Shown: in pieces, positions 41,401 through 56,300 of the stretch | Layout: each line of letters begins with the position of its first letter | Numbering within the stretch: position 1 is the stretch's first letter | Assembly: GCA_003024785.1 (NCBI GenBank) | Contig: PUQB01000220.1 | Span: 87,217-151,216 of the forward strand | Source: Selaginella tamariscina | Taxonomy: Eukaryota > Streptophyta > Lycopodiopsida > Selaginellales > Selaginellaceae | Length of the DNA stretch: 64,000 bases | Reading direction: 5' to 3' | Translations under genes and position numbers: made by a program | The notes under the pieces: generated by a model | The model's database searches: none | The model's input: the letters and a program-made list of their open reading frames with translations, nothing else | What the model was told of the DNA's origin: nothing

Positions 41401-44400
41401 CCTACATACATATATTACACGTGGGTGCGTATGTATATGAACATGGAATGTGTATTTATTATAGACTTTACGTGAGCATTCTCCGTTAATAATATTACTC
41501 GGTTTTGTTACCTGTTTAAATACCAATATAATATTTGTATTATGAGATGACACTAACATAATAGATCTACATATGTCTACCTGACCCAATTCGTCGTGCC
41601 GAAGAGTCGCCGTTTGGTGCAGAGCAAGTAGCGTCCTGAAAACAAACAAAACAAAATATTACAAATAATCTGAAATAAATAAAGGACATACCCTCGGATC
41701 TCCGACAGCTGATCTACACGCTCATAACTGAGTGAGTAGTAGAAATAGAGCCTGGCAGCCAACACATCTAGAGTCCTGCGGTTATACTGTTGCAACCTCC
41801 TTATGCCCGCATCAGAACATGCTTTGGCCTGGAAATAATACTCATATATACATAATAATAATGTATGTCTGTATATTACCTGCTTGTATTGCTTCTGGTC
41901 AATCAAGAAGATGAGAACAAGCAGGTAGCAAAGAATTTCAAGCTCCGGTAGCACACTCTGTTTCGTGGGTGATTGAGAAGGCATATCAACGTCCATAGAC
42001 TTCTCATCCTCTGCCTGTATAAGTAACTTGTGAGTCCATAGCTACTACATCGTATGTTTACATATATTTCAGATGTATATACATGCATACGTAAGATATG
42101 TTGCTACTTTCTTGACAAATCGGAGCAATTCTGAATCATCGGTAGCACGTCGTGTATATACATATAGAGACGTACATGTCTATTAAGATGCACACACATG
42201 TAGATACGTATATGCATAAGACATGATTACACAGTTACGCAATTAGGGCATTTGATCAATCCATTCTGGATCGCTACACACCGAGTAGCAAAATGCAGCT
42301 TCTCTCTCTCTCACACACACACACATATATAGAGAGAGAGAGATCACAAATTTGTATGAGCTACTGGCACTTACCTTCTTGACAAATTGGAGCAATTCTG
42401 AGTCATTGGGCAATACAAACTTGATAAAGGCGGAGAGAGAACCGGGTTTGAGCTTCCGTCTAAGACCCACTACTGTCCGTACGGCTCGGACCATCAGCCG
42501 TACTTCCTTCGTTGCCACGCCCTTCTCCACAAGAGCTGCCACGCCCTTCAAATCTACACATAGCAATCATAATATATCAGATCCCACTCTATCTCGTGGG
42601 CGCTAGACTTACGCGAAAGAACTGATTCGGGTTGCGAAGGAGCTCCCATTCTTGCTGAAAACCCTAAGAGCCAAAGCAAGAACCCTAAAAACTATCTAAT
42701 ACCAAAGAAGATTCTTAGAATCTGATTTTTTTTTAAAGAATATTCTTAGGATCTGATTTCCACATTTCTAATAAAATTTATTATAAATATCTTCATATAT
42801 ATAAATACACGCACACCTATGTATAAACATTTTATAGTTATATGCAATATACAATAGATATAAGAATTAGAAAAGTAGTATTATTATTTTTTATATATTG
42901 CATATAGATTATATATGTATATTAAATATATAGATTTATATTTTCAAAATACATATACATATTATAATATATATATTGGAGAGGCTTTCCTTAATCACGT
43001 TTAATTAAGCTAATTATTAGGGTTGAATATATTAAAATTATGTATGTAATGTATTTCATGTATACACATGATTTGGTAGATATAGATTTTCTTAAATACA
43101 CGTTCTTTTCCTGGTTTTTAATATTTATAAACTAATTAAGTTTTAATTAATTACTACTAATACATCATAGTTCCTAACGAGAGATCAATATATAACATAT
43201 ATAAAATTTAAATAGATTCCTATTGTATAATTTTTATTACATTTAAATTATTTCAATCCAAATGCATATTATATAGCAAATCCATTATTGCACATAAAAT
43301 AATTAAAAATGGGAGCTCCCCAACCCTAATTATATTAGATTTTAATCGATTATTATCATATCGAAATGCAACATATAGCATATAAAATTAAAATTATTCC
43401 TATTATATTATTTTTATTACATTTAAATTATTTCAATTTAATCATTACAAAATCCTGTTTAAGATCTTAGATGCAATTGTATTAACTAAAGACTACTTTA
43501 ATTTCATTTAGGGTTTGTGCAAAGGAACATTTAGGGTTTGTGCAAAGGAACGAATCTGCTATGCAGAATGTGTACGCCTATCTGATGGAAATATCTTCGA
43601 TCTGATCTTCAAAGAATACCTGTAAGTCTACATGATACAGATACGTATGTATGTATTCAGAATTTTTAATGTACACTTTTTCATAGTTTGTAGAGATGCT
43701 TGGTTTTTAATTTGTTTTTATATATAAAATTCAAAGGATTTTAACAAGGTAAGTTAAATATAGATATATATGTACTGTATGTGTGTCTATCTATCTATCT
43801 ATATATGTATATATATATACGCACATATATATATGGTATAAAATGATTTTCCCTTTTGTTATAGTTTTATTGATTTATTTCAGGAAATGCATTGTGAAAG
43901 AGACACGACGTATATTCCCGGACTACCAGATGATTTAGCACTGCAAGTGTTGGTGAGAGTGCCTAGAATACACCATGGAGTCATAAGATGCGTGTGTAGA
44001 AAATGGAGTGTTTTTCTACGCAGTGAACACTGTTTATCTCTTCGGAAAAGCCTGGGTTTAGCAGAAGCATGGATTTACGCCCTCATCTGTGATAAATCGG
44101 AGAGTATTTACACTGGCACGTTATGGTATGTATATCCGTATACTCATACATAGTGTGTATGTGTGTGTGCATAAATATGATTTAATCTGATTACACACAT
44201 ATAGATAGATCAGTGTATCTGTATTAATATAAGATATGTCTATATATATGATATTGATTTACAATTCTCTGCTGCTTAACTTATATGTATACACACGCAC
44301 ATAGATCATTGTGTGTATCTTAATATAAGATGTGGATCTAGATGTCTATGTGTAGAATATACACAGAATTAGAAGTATGTTTTCCTTCTCATAGACGTAA

Positions 44401-47334
44401 AACTCACCGTGTCTTTCCATATATATGCATAGTATACCAAGTAATATTAATTGCTATAATATATTAGAAAGGGTATAATCATATTAATTAATGGTTAACA
44501 GGATCCACATGAAAGAAAATGGATGAAACTACCACAGATGCCACAGGGATTTGGAAAGTATGGACTGGCTTGTGAAGTGGTGGGCAGGGAACTATTTGTG
44601 ATGGGAGGCTGTGATAAATACGAGGATCCTACAGATAAGGTGTGTGCGTGCGTGTGGAGAAGAGCATAACCTCTAGTATACACTACTATGTACATGTATA
44701 TCAAGAGTTCCAGGTGCGTGTGTAGTTTGTGATGTGTGTGTATAATATGCATGTTTCGGTGCATGCTGTGTACATGTATGTATGTATGTATAATGCATGA
44801 TATGTGTGTCTGTGTGTGTATATATATATGTGCGTATGTCTGTGTGCAGGTAGTACGATACGATGCATTGACAAACACGTGGACATCATCTCCTAGCATG
44901 CAAGTAGAGCGTTGTCATTTTGTGAGTGCGTCACTAAACGGGCGTTTATACGCAATAGGAGGCATGGGACTTAAATCAGGTGCATTAACCTCATGGGAGA
45001 CATTCGATATAGATTCTGGAATTTGGTCCGTGTACGAAAATGCTGGCATTATTTCGGATCTCGGTGAGTCTCTCGTGTACGACGGTAAATTATACGTACG
45101 GCATGCGAGTCCCGGTTTGGTACCTCCGTCTTATGCCGCTGTTTACGAGCCCGAGTTGAATACATGGACTACTCTCAACAACCAAATGATGCAAATGTAA
45201 GATTATATATGTGTGTGCGCGCGTGTGTATTATATATGTATGTGATGTATATATGTATGTACGTGGGTATAGGTGGTTAGGGCCTGCGGTTACAGTCGCG
45301 GACGAGGTATACATGTTGGACCAATCGTTTGGATTAAAACTTACCGTGCTTAATAGAGAGGCCGAAGAATGGTGTGCGGTAGGGAGAATATCTCCACATT
45401 CTATTCGTGCACCTTGCAGAATGGCGGCCGTTGGTAAAACCTTGTACATAGTTGGCCGGGGTTTGAAGACTATGGTTATAAATTTAGAGAACGCAGGGAT
45501 AAACAGGGGTGTTCTGCTCACGTCTTCGATTCAAGGGCTGCCATCTGCTGGGGATGTGTGGTTGTCAGTTGTAACGTTATTGACCTGTAAGTCCCCATTG
45601 TAATATCTAAGTTTGTGTGTATATATAGGTGTGTGTGTGAGAGAGAGAGAGACAGAGACAGAGATGTGAAATTTTATGATATCCAAGGCGGCTTAACTAA
45701 GGTTGAGATCAATGGTCATCATGAGTATCCAACTGACCACCAGCAATTGGGCCATGTGGTAGAAGGCTATTCAAAGGAGTTTAGCCTTTGAAAATGGTTG
45801 AGACATGTTTGAATTAGCACAAGTTTACACCACCTTATTTAAACGTATATATATAGTAAAAGAATAAAAGTTTGAACATGTATGTATATACAAATGTATT
45901 ATAGTAGAGTAGTTCCCCTTGGGCAATGGCATATGTTATTTAGTTTATCACAGTATTAAAATAAAAAAATATATACATAATGCATTAGCTTAGAGTAGTT
46001 CACCTATGGGCAATGGGATATGTTGTTTAATTTATTATGATATTTAAATAAAAGAAAATTTATTTATTTTTTCCTTTTTAATTTAAAATATATATACATT
46101 GATTTTATCGATTTGTGACTTACTTTATTCCATATCTATTATATTCAATGCATTTGGATGTATAAATATAATATATCAATGGTCATCTCAAGTAGGTTAA
46201 TATCTAAATGAGGGCATAAATAAGCCTTAAAAATCAATTTATGAAAAATAAGATTTGCTGGCCTGTTTCACATATATAACAAAGATAAGTGGTAAACCTC
46301 ATTTCATTTAGGCTAACCAATGTTCATTTTGCAAGCAATCACTTAGAAAGGATTTTAAAAAAAGCCATAACTCAAAATACTCTATGTTCATTTAATTGTC
46401 ACATTGAAATCATTAGTTATTAAAACCATCGTTTATTTCCTTAACATGTGTGAAGAGCATACATAGATTCATTTTTATTAGTCCATGCATAACTATAAGG
46501 AGCCATATGACTTATAAACAACATGTGGCTAATAGTTCACATGTTGTTTCAGGGTTAACAAACTTTTTTAATAGTCACATCATGAATGTAACTTCACTTC
46601 TTTAAGAAAGCAAAAAACCTCGAAGGATCGCACATTGTTAAATAAAATATAATGTTGAGTTGACTCAAGCTTTATGAGACAATTGAATTAAAAACAATTA
46701 ACATAAGTTTTTTTATCTTTGTTATGGTCATTGGAAGAAGAATTTACAAATTAAAAGTGTTAGGAATAACAATACCTCAATTTTAATAACAATGGCGCAA
46801 TTATGTGATACATGCAGTGATAAGCTATTTTATACTAAAGAAATAACTTCACAATTAGAAAACTTTAAGACGAAATAACAAATTGAAAAGTCACAAATAA
46901 CATATTAATGTTATAGTCAATAACAACTTAAAATAATATCAAAACTTGCAATGGAACCATCTGTAAGGAACCAAAAGAAAAAGAAAAAAAAAAAAAAGAG
47001 AAGAGTACCAATATGAAATGTATAACAAGTGATGTGACAGGACACTACCCAAGACTAATTAATTTTATATAAGATAAGAAAACTTTATTCATGCATTTTA
47101 ACAATAAGGAACAAATGTTAGTGTATTGACATTTCTCTTTAGTATGAATGTGTACATTAAGTAAATCATTTCAATTATATTTAAATAATTTATTCAATTA
47201 TACTAACTATAGGATGTGGAAGGGATAAAGTAATTCTTTTTCACGTGCATGTATGCACTTCTTATTATAATTATTTAAAGATAAATAAATAACATCCACT
47301 TAACATATAGGGTTTTTTAAAACATAATTATTCT

Positions 47335-47367
<33 letters not shown>

Positions 47368-50300
47368 TTAATATTACATACACAAATAACTACATTTATA
47401 CTCATATAATTTGTTATTAAAATCTAACAAGATTTTTAGATCTAAATTATAAACAAGTTGACATTTTTTTAAAAATTAAATATAAACTTTATTACGTCAA
47501 ATAAAACAAATGATTGATGATGAAAAGAAATCTTATAAAACTCTATTCAATATTGGTTAAAAATTATTTATAATTATCTTCTTTATTATGCATGCAACAA
47601 TTTTATTAAAAAAGAAATTGAATTTGCACATTTTAATAAAATCCAATTCACACCTTATAAGGCCATGCACCATGATCCTTATTCGAGGATGTTACATGAC
47701 CTTAAAAGGTGCAGTTCGAACCCTTTTTGAATATCTTTGTTGAAATAAATTAAATTTGCAACTTTACACTTTCTAGAGTATGCATAAAAAGAAACTAACA
47801 CTTTATAAGGCCATACCACCTTTTACTAAAAAGAATGTTTATGCAGCCATGCACTATCCTCTTCATGCTGAGGTGGTTTATGACTTCATGCACCATTTCT
47901 CGTTAAAAAGAAATTTAATTCATGTCTTATGAAGCCATGCACCACGTTTTATTTTAAAAAAAAATTAAATTCCCACTTTATAATGCCGGCACTGAGGATG
48001 GTGTATGACACCGTAAGGTTGGAGCACATGCATCAACCTTTTTTAAAACTTACAACCTTATTAATTATTTATTAAAAAGGAATCAAACTCGTACTTTATG
48101 GACCATCGTATTGCATTACTCATGGGACAAAAAGAAAATTAGAATACAATTTATAAAACCATATATTCAAAATATGGTTGCAGATATAATGATTTCTAAA
48201 ACACATTAAAATTTGATGTAGCTATATTTTAAAAAATGGCAATAAACATTTGACTAGTAATATTTTGAATCAAAGTAGTAAAATATGTACAAGCATATTA
48301 TAAAACAAGTATATAATTTAATTTCAAGTATTATTGTATATTGTATCCTTTCAAATTTCTCTTCGCAGTTGCAAGAAAAGCAGACAAGGTGCTTTCCTCG
48401 AACAATATAAAGTGAATCTGAATCATGGAAAAAAGTATTAATATTCAATTAATGGTTGTACAAATATACTAATTGATACATCAATAGCATTTTATACTCG
48501 TATGGTTAATTAAAAATAAAGCATGTATTTATAATAAACATACTATACTAAATAGAAATTGGTCATACTAAATACGTATAATATATAATATATGCACGTG
48601 CATTTTGTGAAATAACATCGAAAAATAAAATTACAAATAAGATAGGTGCAAATTCACCGGTTTGGTTTTAATATGGACCACGCAAATCATGCTATTAACA
48701 TCCATTGCATATGCTTAATTGATATAGATTGCATGTTTAATATTTACCTCTTTAAAGCCGTTTGAGCTCTCCTTCAAGGTTTCCAAGGCAAGACCTATTG
48801 CATCAATGAGTGGATAACTACATAAAACATACATCAGTATACGCCTCACACATACCATTGGATATATTTATATATATGTTACTGTATAGTAATTGAAAAC
48901 TTACCGATAGATACCACAAGAAATAGCTGGGAATGCAATGTACTCAATGCCCTTCTCCCTTGCCAGCTTCAAAGAGTTGCTGTCATATGTCTCGTTAGTA
49001 TGCTTCATAAATTAATATAATCTAATTGTCAATAATACATATAATTATAAATTTTATAATTTAATTGCATGAATGACACATTTTATGTTTATAACACTTA
49101 CAACACTACCTTAGCTTTACCTATAGGCTTTTGTGAGGTCCTTGGAGCACTCGCTTTCTTTCTCCTTCTTGTAAATAGGACCGACCGTGTGTATTATGCG
49201 AGATACTGGCAACTTAAATCCTCTGGAAATTAAAATGCATAAGAAATATTGAATATTTACTCTCTCTCTTACAAACTTACAGTGTGTCAATTGCCCCACC
49301 AGTAGCACAACGGACGTCAGGAGATATCTCTTGCAATCCTTCACAAGCGGCACGCAGCTCAGGTCCAGCAGCACGATGGATTGCTAATAAAAATAGGTGA
49401 CATGGAATAAGTGTGAAAACATGTAAAATAATATTATATATATACCTCCATCAACACCACCACCCCCAAGCATCCTTTTATTAGCAGCATTTACAATGGC
49501 GTCTGTTGTGCCATTCACGCACCATTTGGTGATGTCTCCAAAGTTAATAGCGAGCGTGCAAGAATCGGTGATTTTAAACTGAGCCCCAATGGTTGGTCCT
49601 GGTTTTGATCCCATCTTAGTCCCTAAGGAAAAGAAAAAAAAGAGAGAATAATTTATGGTACATGGTGCCGTGGAGAGAAATTGAAAGAGATTATACCTTG
49701 TTCTAGTTTTGGGTGTGAGATTTTCCTCCTCTTTACATCATCGTTGCATGTAGAGTTAGATGTAGAGCGCATCCTTTTAGGAAATCCCAACATACAGATA
49801 TGATGAAATCCCTACAATACTTCCCTATTTATATACACGTGTGTGCATCTTACGCCGTCGGTTCTATATCTTGAACCATCGGAAACTGTATCTTAAACCT
49901 AGAAACAACAGCGTGGAATCCGGACAAACGCAGTATGGTATTATCCCATTTTGTGTTGATTCCACTTGATGTCAGATGGTTAACTGCTCAAGATGCATGT
50001 TAGCTATATAATTTGTCCCATCCAGGGTACAAAAATGTAAGTAAATGCAATATACACAATGATCCCCACATTTACACACACAACAAGCTTCCTCGTAATT
50101 ACTACTTCATGTTTGCTGGTTTACATATTAGGCATACATATATACATCTTGAAGCATATGTATACAATAAACATAGATTTTATATATTTACAACTCCTTG
50201 CATGCTGATGGTACTTGATGTCTCATACTCAGATTTTATAGTACATACACATACACATAGGTGTTCGTGTATGTACTTGTATATGCTTGAATTTGTGCGT

Positions 50301-53300
50301 ATAATTTTTCGAATGCGTATATTCTAAGCATATTGGTTTTTTATGATGAATTTATTTCATATTGAACTATATACTAGTAACCCCGCACTAAGGCTTACAC
50401 ACGTATGCACACACAATATAGGAGTGTATATATGTATGTGCATGTTTAATAATCATGTTTGTGTGTACATAAGCATACACAAATGTACAATTTTACGAGT
50501 TCACTATTCTAATTATTCCATGTACAGATATAAATACATATATTAGGTGGAAGTACGGTATTTATTGCATACGGCTTTTCAATATACTAGAATATTAATT
50601 ATAACCACGTTAATAGCCACATGTTTAAACGACACATTGTTGTGTGTGTAATAATCAAAGTCAATTGTCCAAGACAAAGAAGTAAATATATCTACAAACC
50701 TTCAAATTTGTATGATAAAATTTTGTTATATTGATATTACTATAGTTCTCTCTCTTCAATTCGATTGTGTATGCTTGTTGTCTTGTATTAAAATAGTTTG
50801 TTCAATTTACATTAATTATGAGACAGCGGAAGGGATAAAGTATATCAATTCTCTCTCATGTGCAACCATTATTTTAAGGTCTGCACTCATTGCATTATAT
50901 TCATATATATGTGTGTGTGTGTGTGTGTGTGTTGTGTGTGTTATTGTGACCTATTTAAATATATAAATTAGGGTCTTATTTAAAATTATATTATGTATAT
51001 ATCTACATTTTTACTTATAGAATTTGTTATTAAATTCTAAAAAGAGTTTCATATTTAAATTATAAACAAGTAGCTTAAATATGACATTCTTTTAGTATGA
51101 AAATATCAAAATATAATTTATTATGTAAAAACTGCAACAATTTTGGAAAAAGTAATTCTTAATCAATCCTAATTCGGAATTGTCTCTTTAGTATTGGGAA
51201 AATTCCCACTTTAATTTAACAAATACTAAATACTCTCATTCTCACTGGCTAGTAGGAACATTGTAATGCATGCATTACATGTGCATGTGTGTGTTATATG
51301 GTATTTGTGGATATCCATACACACTTACATGAGACAGTGATAATGGAAATGGAGGTGTATTACTTGATGACGGCTGATTCCATGACGGCTCAATCTTGAG
51401 TACTTGGGTGTGATGAGTTTGGCTGTTCTTACATGACCTCTGTAGTAGGACACACAAATTTCTTGGATGACTTCTGGCCAGTTACTATTTGTCCATTCTG
51501 TTGTCACAATAACTGAGGACGACGAACTATTCAAAGGCATTGCTGACATGGTGGACCTCATGATGTCCTTTGAGGTGAATGGCACGCCCTCCCATCATTA
51601 CCCTCGTAGTACATGCCTTAGGAGTGCGGTCCACCCTTGTGGACCATGAGACCCTATGAGCTGACCACACATGTGGTTGGAGGTCTTCCTTCCGACCGCA
51701 CCGCCCCCACTGTTGTGCTTCCTTGGGGTTCCATGTTGTAGTGGCTGCTTTGTCCCGAGCCCCACTGTTGTGCTTCCTTGGGGGTTCCATGTTGTAGTGG
51801 CTACTTTGTCCCGGCACCTTGATCCGGGATCCATCTAAGTGGATATCCGGCTCAAAGCAATTTTTATTGGCTATCTGTCGTAGTGATTGTCCATCATTGC
51901 CGCTCCTTACCACCCTGATGACATTTGGTAGAGTCCATCCTAGCCCTATTTGTAGGGCCTTCCCAATTTTTTCCTTCCAGTCTCCCCTAATGTTGCTATT
52001 CTTGGCCGAGGCCAGGGTTGGCATGGGAGCCGTTGTGTGGCTAGGTCGGCCCTAATTTGGTGGCACTCTCTTCTGGCTATGGTACGTCTAAGCTACTCCT
52101 CCATGATTGTGCAAATGGTTGGTGATTCGGTCCCTAAGCTCCCATACTGTGTTGTATTACCTTGTGCTTCGGGGGTTCCCTATGCGTCCCTCTACCTGAT
52201 CATGTGGTGCCTTCCCTTGTGAGGGCTCTCTTGACTTACGTGGGTCGAGCCTTGTGGGTGGGTGTGGAAGGTCGCTGCTTCGTCATCGTCCAGTCCTCCT
52301 TTCCCACCTAGCATGTGGTATTCTAGCACTCGGAACTCTTGCGGGGGTGCCCAAACTTGCTTGTTGACACAGATATTAGTCCCCTCTTGGCACAAAATCT
52401 TACTTGCTGGTGTTCCCAATTGTGCTATACCTAAGCAAAAGGCAACCTAGAAGCAAGTTGAATCCCCCTCCTTTGTGCATGGCAAGGATGATAACATTTA
52501 TCCAAAATTTGATAGTTTATATCTTGACTTCCACTACCCTTAGAATACCCTTGGGTGTTACCTCGGCTTGTGCCATGTGTACGTGGAAGGGGCAGGCTCC
52601 AAGGTTGGCATACCCAGCTCTTGGTGGAAGTTCCATTGACATGATGTTCACGGCCAACCCTCTGTCTATGATCACATTGCTAATCATGTGCTTGCCACTT
52701 GAACTGGGATTGCTGGTACGTCATTCACGAAGTCCACTACAGTCCTGGTTGAGGTATGGCTGATCCATGTGGTAGAGCCTCACATAGCTCGGCTGGGGAG
52801 AATGGCGCACCTTGTTTCATCAATGCCTTGGCCTCTCCTATGCTGATTGCAAGGTGTTCCAATATCCTCATTGTTCCCCATGATCCTTGGCTCTGGTTGG
52901 GCTTTGCCAGCTCTAGAGCAGTTGGCACTCCGGCGTGCCTCCTTGCTAACTGCTTCAACCCCGAGGGTTCTATTGTTCGTTTCTTCTCCTGATATACCCC
53001 CCCCCCCCCCCCCTCCTTTGGTTCTGCATATGTATGAACGTCTTTGCTTGCTGAGCTTGCGGCTTTGTTTTCCCCATAGTGCAGTCCTGGTGATACCACC
53101 ATTACTTGGTTGGCCTATGATGCCGGGATCGGTGTCGAGCAAGAGGGCCAGTCCATTTGGCGGCCTTGCAGTGCCGATTGCATGTGCTTCCAACATTGGT
53201 TTGATCAACGAGATCCAGGAGCATTGGTACAACGGATGTTGGCGCCACATAGGGTTGCAAATCATCTCTCTGCAATGTGGCCACCTATCTCAGTCATCTT

Positions 53301-56300
53301 ACCTTGGTCAATAAGGCTGCCGCTCTCGGGAAGTGGGACCTCCAGCTGCGCTCCCCTGACCTCAACCTTATGCAAGGTCGGTTGTTCCCCTTAGTCATGT
53401 GCCTTTGACTCCTTCGATTCTCTGTGTCCTCTTCTGGCTTCCGTTCCATCACTATTCCAGCTGCATGTGGCGGCATGTTACCTATGACCTCAGTTAGTCG
53501 ACAATAGTCGTCTATGTTGTGGACCCATGAATGTTACATACCTTATAGTACTTGTCCCTGTGTGCTATGTATCCCAGTTGGGCAAGTGTTGTAGTTAGGT
53601 CTTCCTTCCACATTGCAACCTCCCCTCATTGTGGTTGCCCTTGCTCTTTAGCTCCTAGCTGTCGCTCCTCCTTGCAAGCTTTGGGGCATTCGAGAGATTC
53701 TCTTCGTCTATAGTGGTGTCATTTGGCCCTTTGGCATTATATTTGTATGTTCTTCTTCTCCTAGCATCTCTCAGCTTCCCACATTTCTGCTTTCTTGGCG
53801 TACTAGAGTAACTTACCGAACGTTCGGTTGTCATCTAGCTCGATCCATTTGCAAATCTTCACTCACAATCCCTACCAGTACTAGATCTTCTTGGTAAGAT
53901 CAACGGGGAAATCACTTAGTTGAGTGATGTACCCTAGTATGCAGATTGTGTATTTCATCGACCAACTCTCTCGCTTTCTGTTTCAAGTTGGTTAGCTTAG
54001 AATTACCTCCTCTTCGCTCTTCTCCTCTTGAAAGGTGTCCAAGAATGCCCTCCGCATGGCCTCCTAGTAGGCTCCTTTGTTTGCCGTATGGAATTGCATC
54101 CACCAAGCATGTGCCTTATTATCTAGAGTGCATGCGAATGTGCTTAGCTTCTTGTAATTGTCATTTACGCCCCTCGACAACTTGTGTACATTCTTATTAA
54201 GCGTCTTCACTCTTCGCTCTTTGGAATGCGGTTAAGGCACTGTCACAGTGCTTCTCCTGCATTAGATTGAGCACGTGGGCCAGTAGGGTCACTGGATCCA
54301 CTCCCATGGCTTTCCATTGAGCCTGGAAGTGTCTCGGTCTAGGCCCTTAGATTCAAACATGTTGTCATCTATGTCTTAGTACCCCTGTGGTACCTTCTTC
54401 CTTTTCCATGCACTTGCCCTTCTATTGAGAGTTGGTAACAATGATGGGCTCCTCTCAGTTGTCCTTCGGAGGCCCCCTTCATGGGACCAATATGATGGCT
54501 GGTGGTGCGGCAACCTCAACTAGATGGTATCCCCTCGTCCAACAAGTGTCTTGGCAAGACTGTGTGACTTTGCAGAATCCCCTCACGGTTTCGGGACGGT
54601 CATGGCTGCTAGGGCAGATTCTCCCTCGTCCTGAGACGGTATTCTCTCAATTGTAGCTGTTGCTTTCACCTATGTCGAGAGGGGGTGGAGGCTTCCCTCA
54701 TCCTGCCAACCGTTTCACTCTACATCGTAGGTCGTCGTCGAGCACTCTCGCATGTCCAAGGTGCTACTCATTCCCGCACGTTCCTACAACCTAGAATTTC
54801 ATCAGGGCGTGCTAGGGGTTTGTTAAACAGGAAAAGGCTCTCTGCCTCACCTTTTCCTATTTAACCTGTTTCCTTCACGCAAACAGGAAACCTTTCATAC
54901 AACGTACAGGAAAGGCTACACCCTTTCCTTTCTCAACTCTCAATATATCTGTATATATATATATCAGACTTCTCCCAGTGCCACTATGACTGGTCTCCAA
55001 AGTCAAGGGCAAGAACGGATTTTGGCTATTGCCTTGTTAGATCCATTCATTGAGAGTACATAAACACACACACAAGATTTTCTAATATGCACCTTTCATT
55101 ACTAACATGAATACAAAAGACAAAGTGTAGAGAACCTTTATCTCCTGCTAAAACTTCAAATGGAGACCCCTCCTTCTTGCCCTAACTTCCCTTAACTACT
55201 CTTCCTCTCGCCATGTCATCCTTTTCCTTTTCCTTTTCCTTACCTTTTCCTCTCGGTAAGGATTTTCCTCTTCCAAAGCCTTTCCTTCCATACTTACTAC
55301 GGACCTTCCTACCCTTATTCTCTCTACAGTAGGATGTCCTATGCTCCTAATATTTTACCTTTAACACTGCCCCCTCCTTATTTGTTGATGTGTCCTCACG
55401 GCAACACATCCTGCGCATCCTCCTGGTATTCCACCTCCTCCTGATCCTTGTACTTCTGAAACTCCGCTCTCTCCTTATCCAGTTCCTGCTGAACCATTGC
55501 CACCTGAAGACGAAACGCCTGCGTCTCCTTCCTAAGCTGTTCGTTCTCCTCCTGAAGACGCTGGAACTCGTCCACCACCATCGACAATATAGTGGCAGTC
55601 TGCTGGGTTTCATCTTTTGCTCGCACTAACCTCTGGAACAATGTCATCGGCTCCTGTGACGTCACCGTGGGCTTAAGCTCCACCACCGGACTTGGAGTCC
55701 TCTGCTTAACCGGTCGCTGAACGCTCTTACTCATCATTCCCTGAAATTGCGGTCATTTTTGGTGCCATGACGCTCTCACGGCCTGCACAATCAACCTCTG
55801 AATGTCTGCCCTATCCTTAACAGTGTATCCAGCGTTGACCAAATGATTGAATAGACTCGCCGCCATCTGAGTTGCGTCCAAAGCCTCATTCCCTCCTCCA
55901 ACGACCTGTTCCACCATCTCAGACTGAAGCTGCGCTAGAACCTGTGCAAACTGAATCTGCGTGTCTGTAGTCTGCACCTCTTTTCGCGCAAATGCCTTCC
56001 TGCGCTTGAAGGAGATATCCGCCTGCATCCCGCCGTCAAGATTCTGCTGAATCGGCTCCTCCTCCTCCAGGCGGAAATCAGTCACCGGCACACCCTGCAA
56101 CCCACTTCCTCGATACATCCCTCGTCCATACATACCTGTATGTGTGCGTGGAGAATGCTGAAAGGGCGGCGGATTGAACTGATGCCTCGGAAACTTCGCT
56201 CCCCGCGCCATCTCCTCAGCTTCTCTCGCAATTCCCACTACTTCCTCATTGGTTATATCCACCGTTGTGGGTGTAACCGTCGGAAAGGGAATATCCGAGG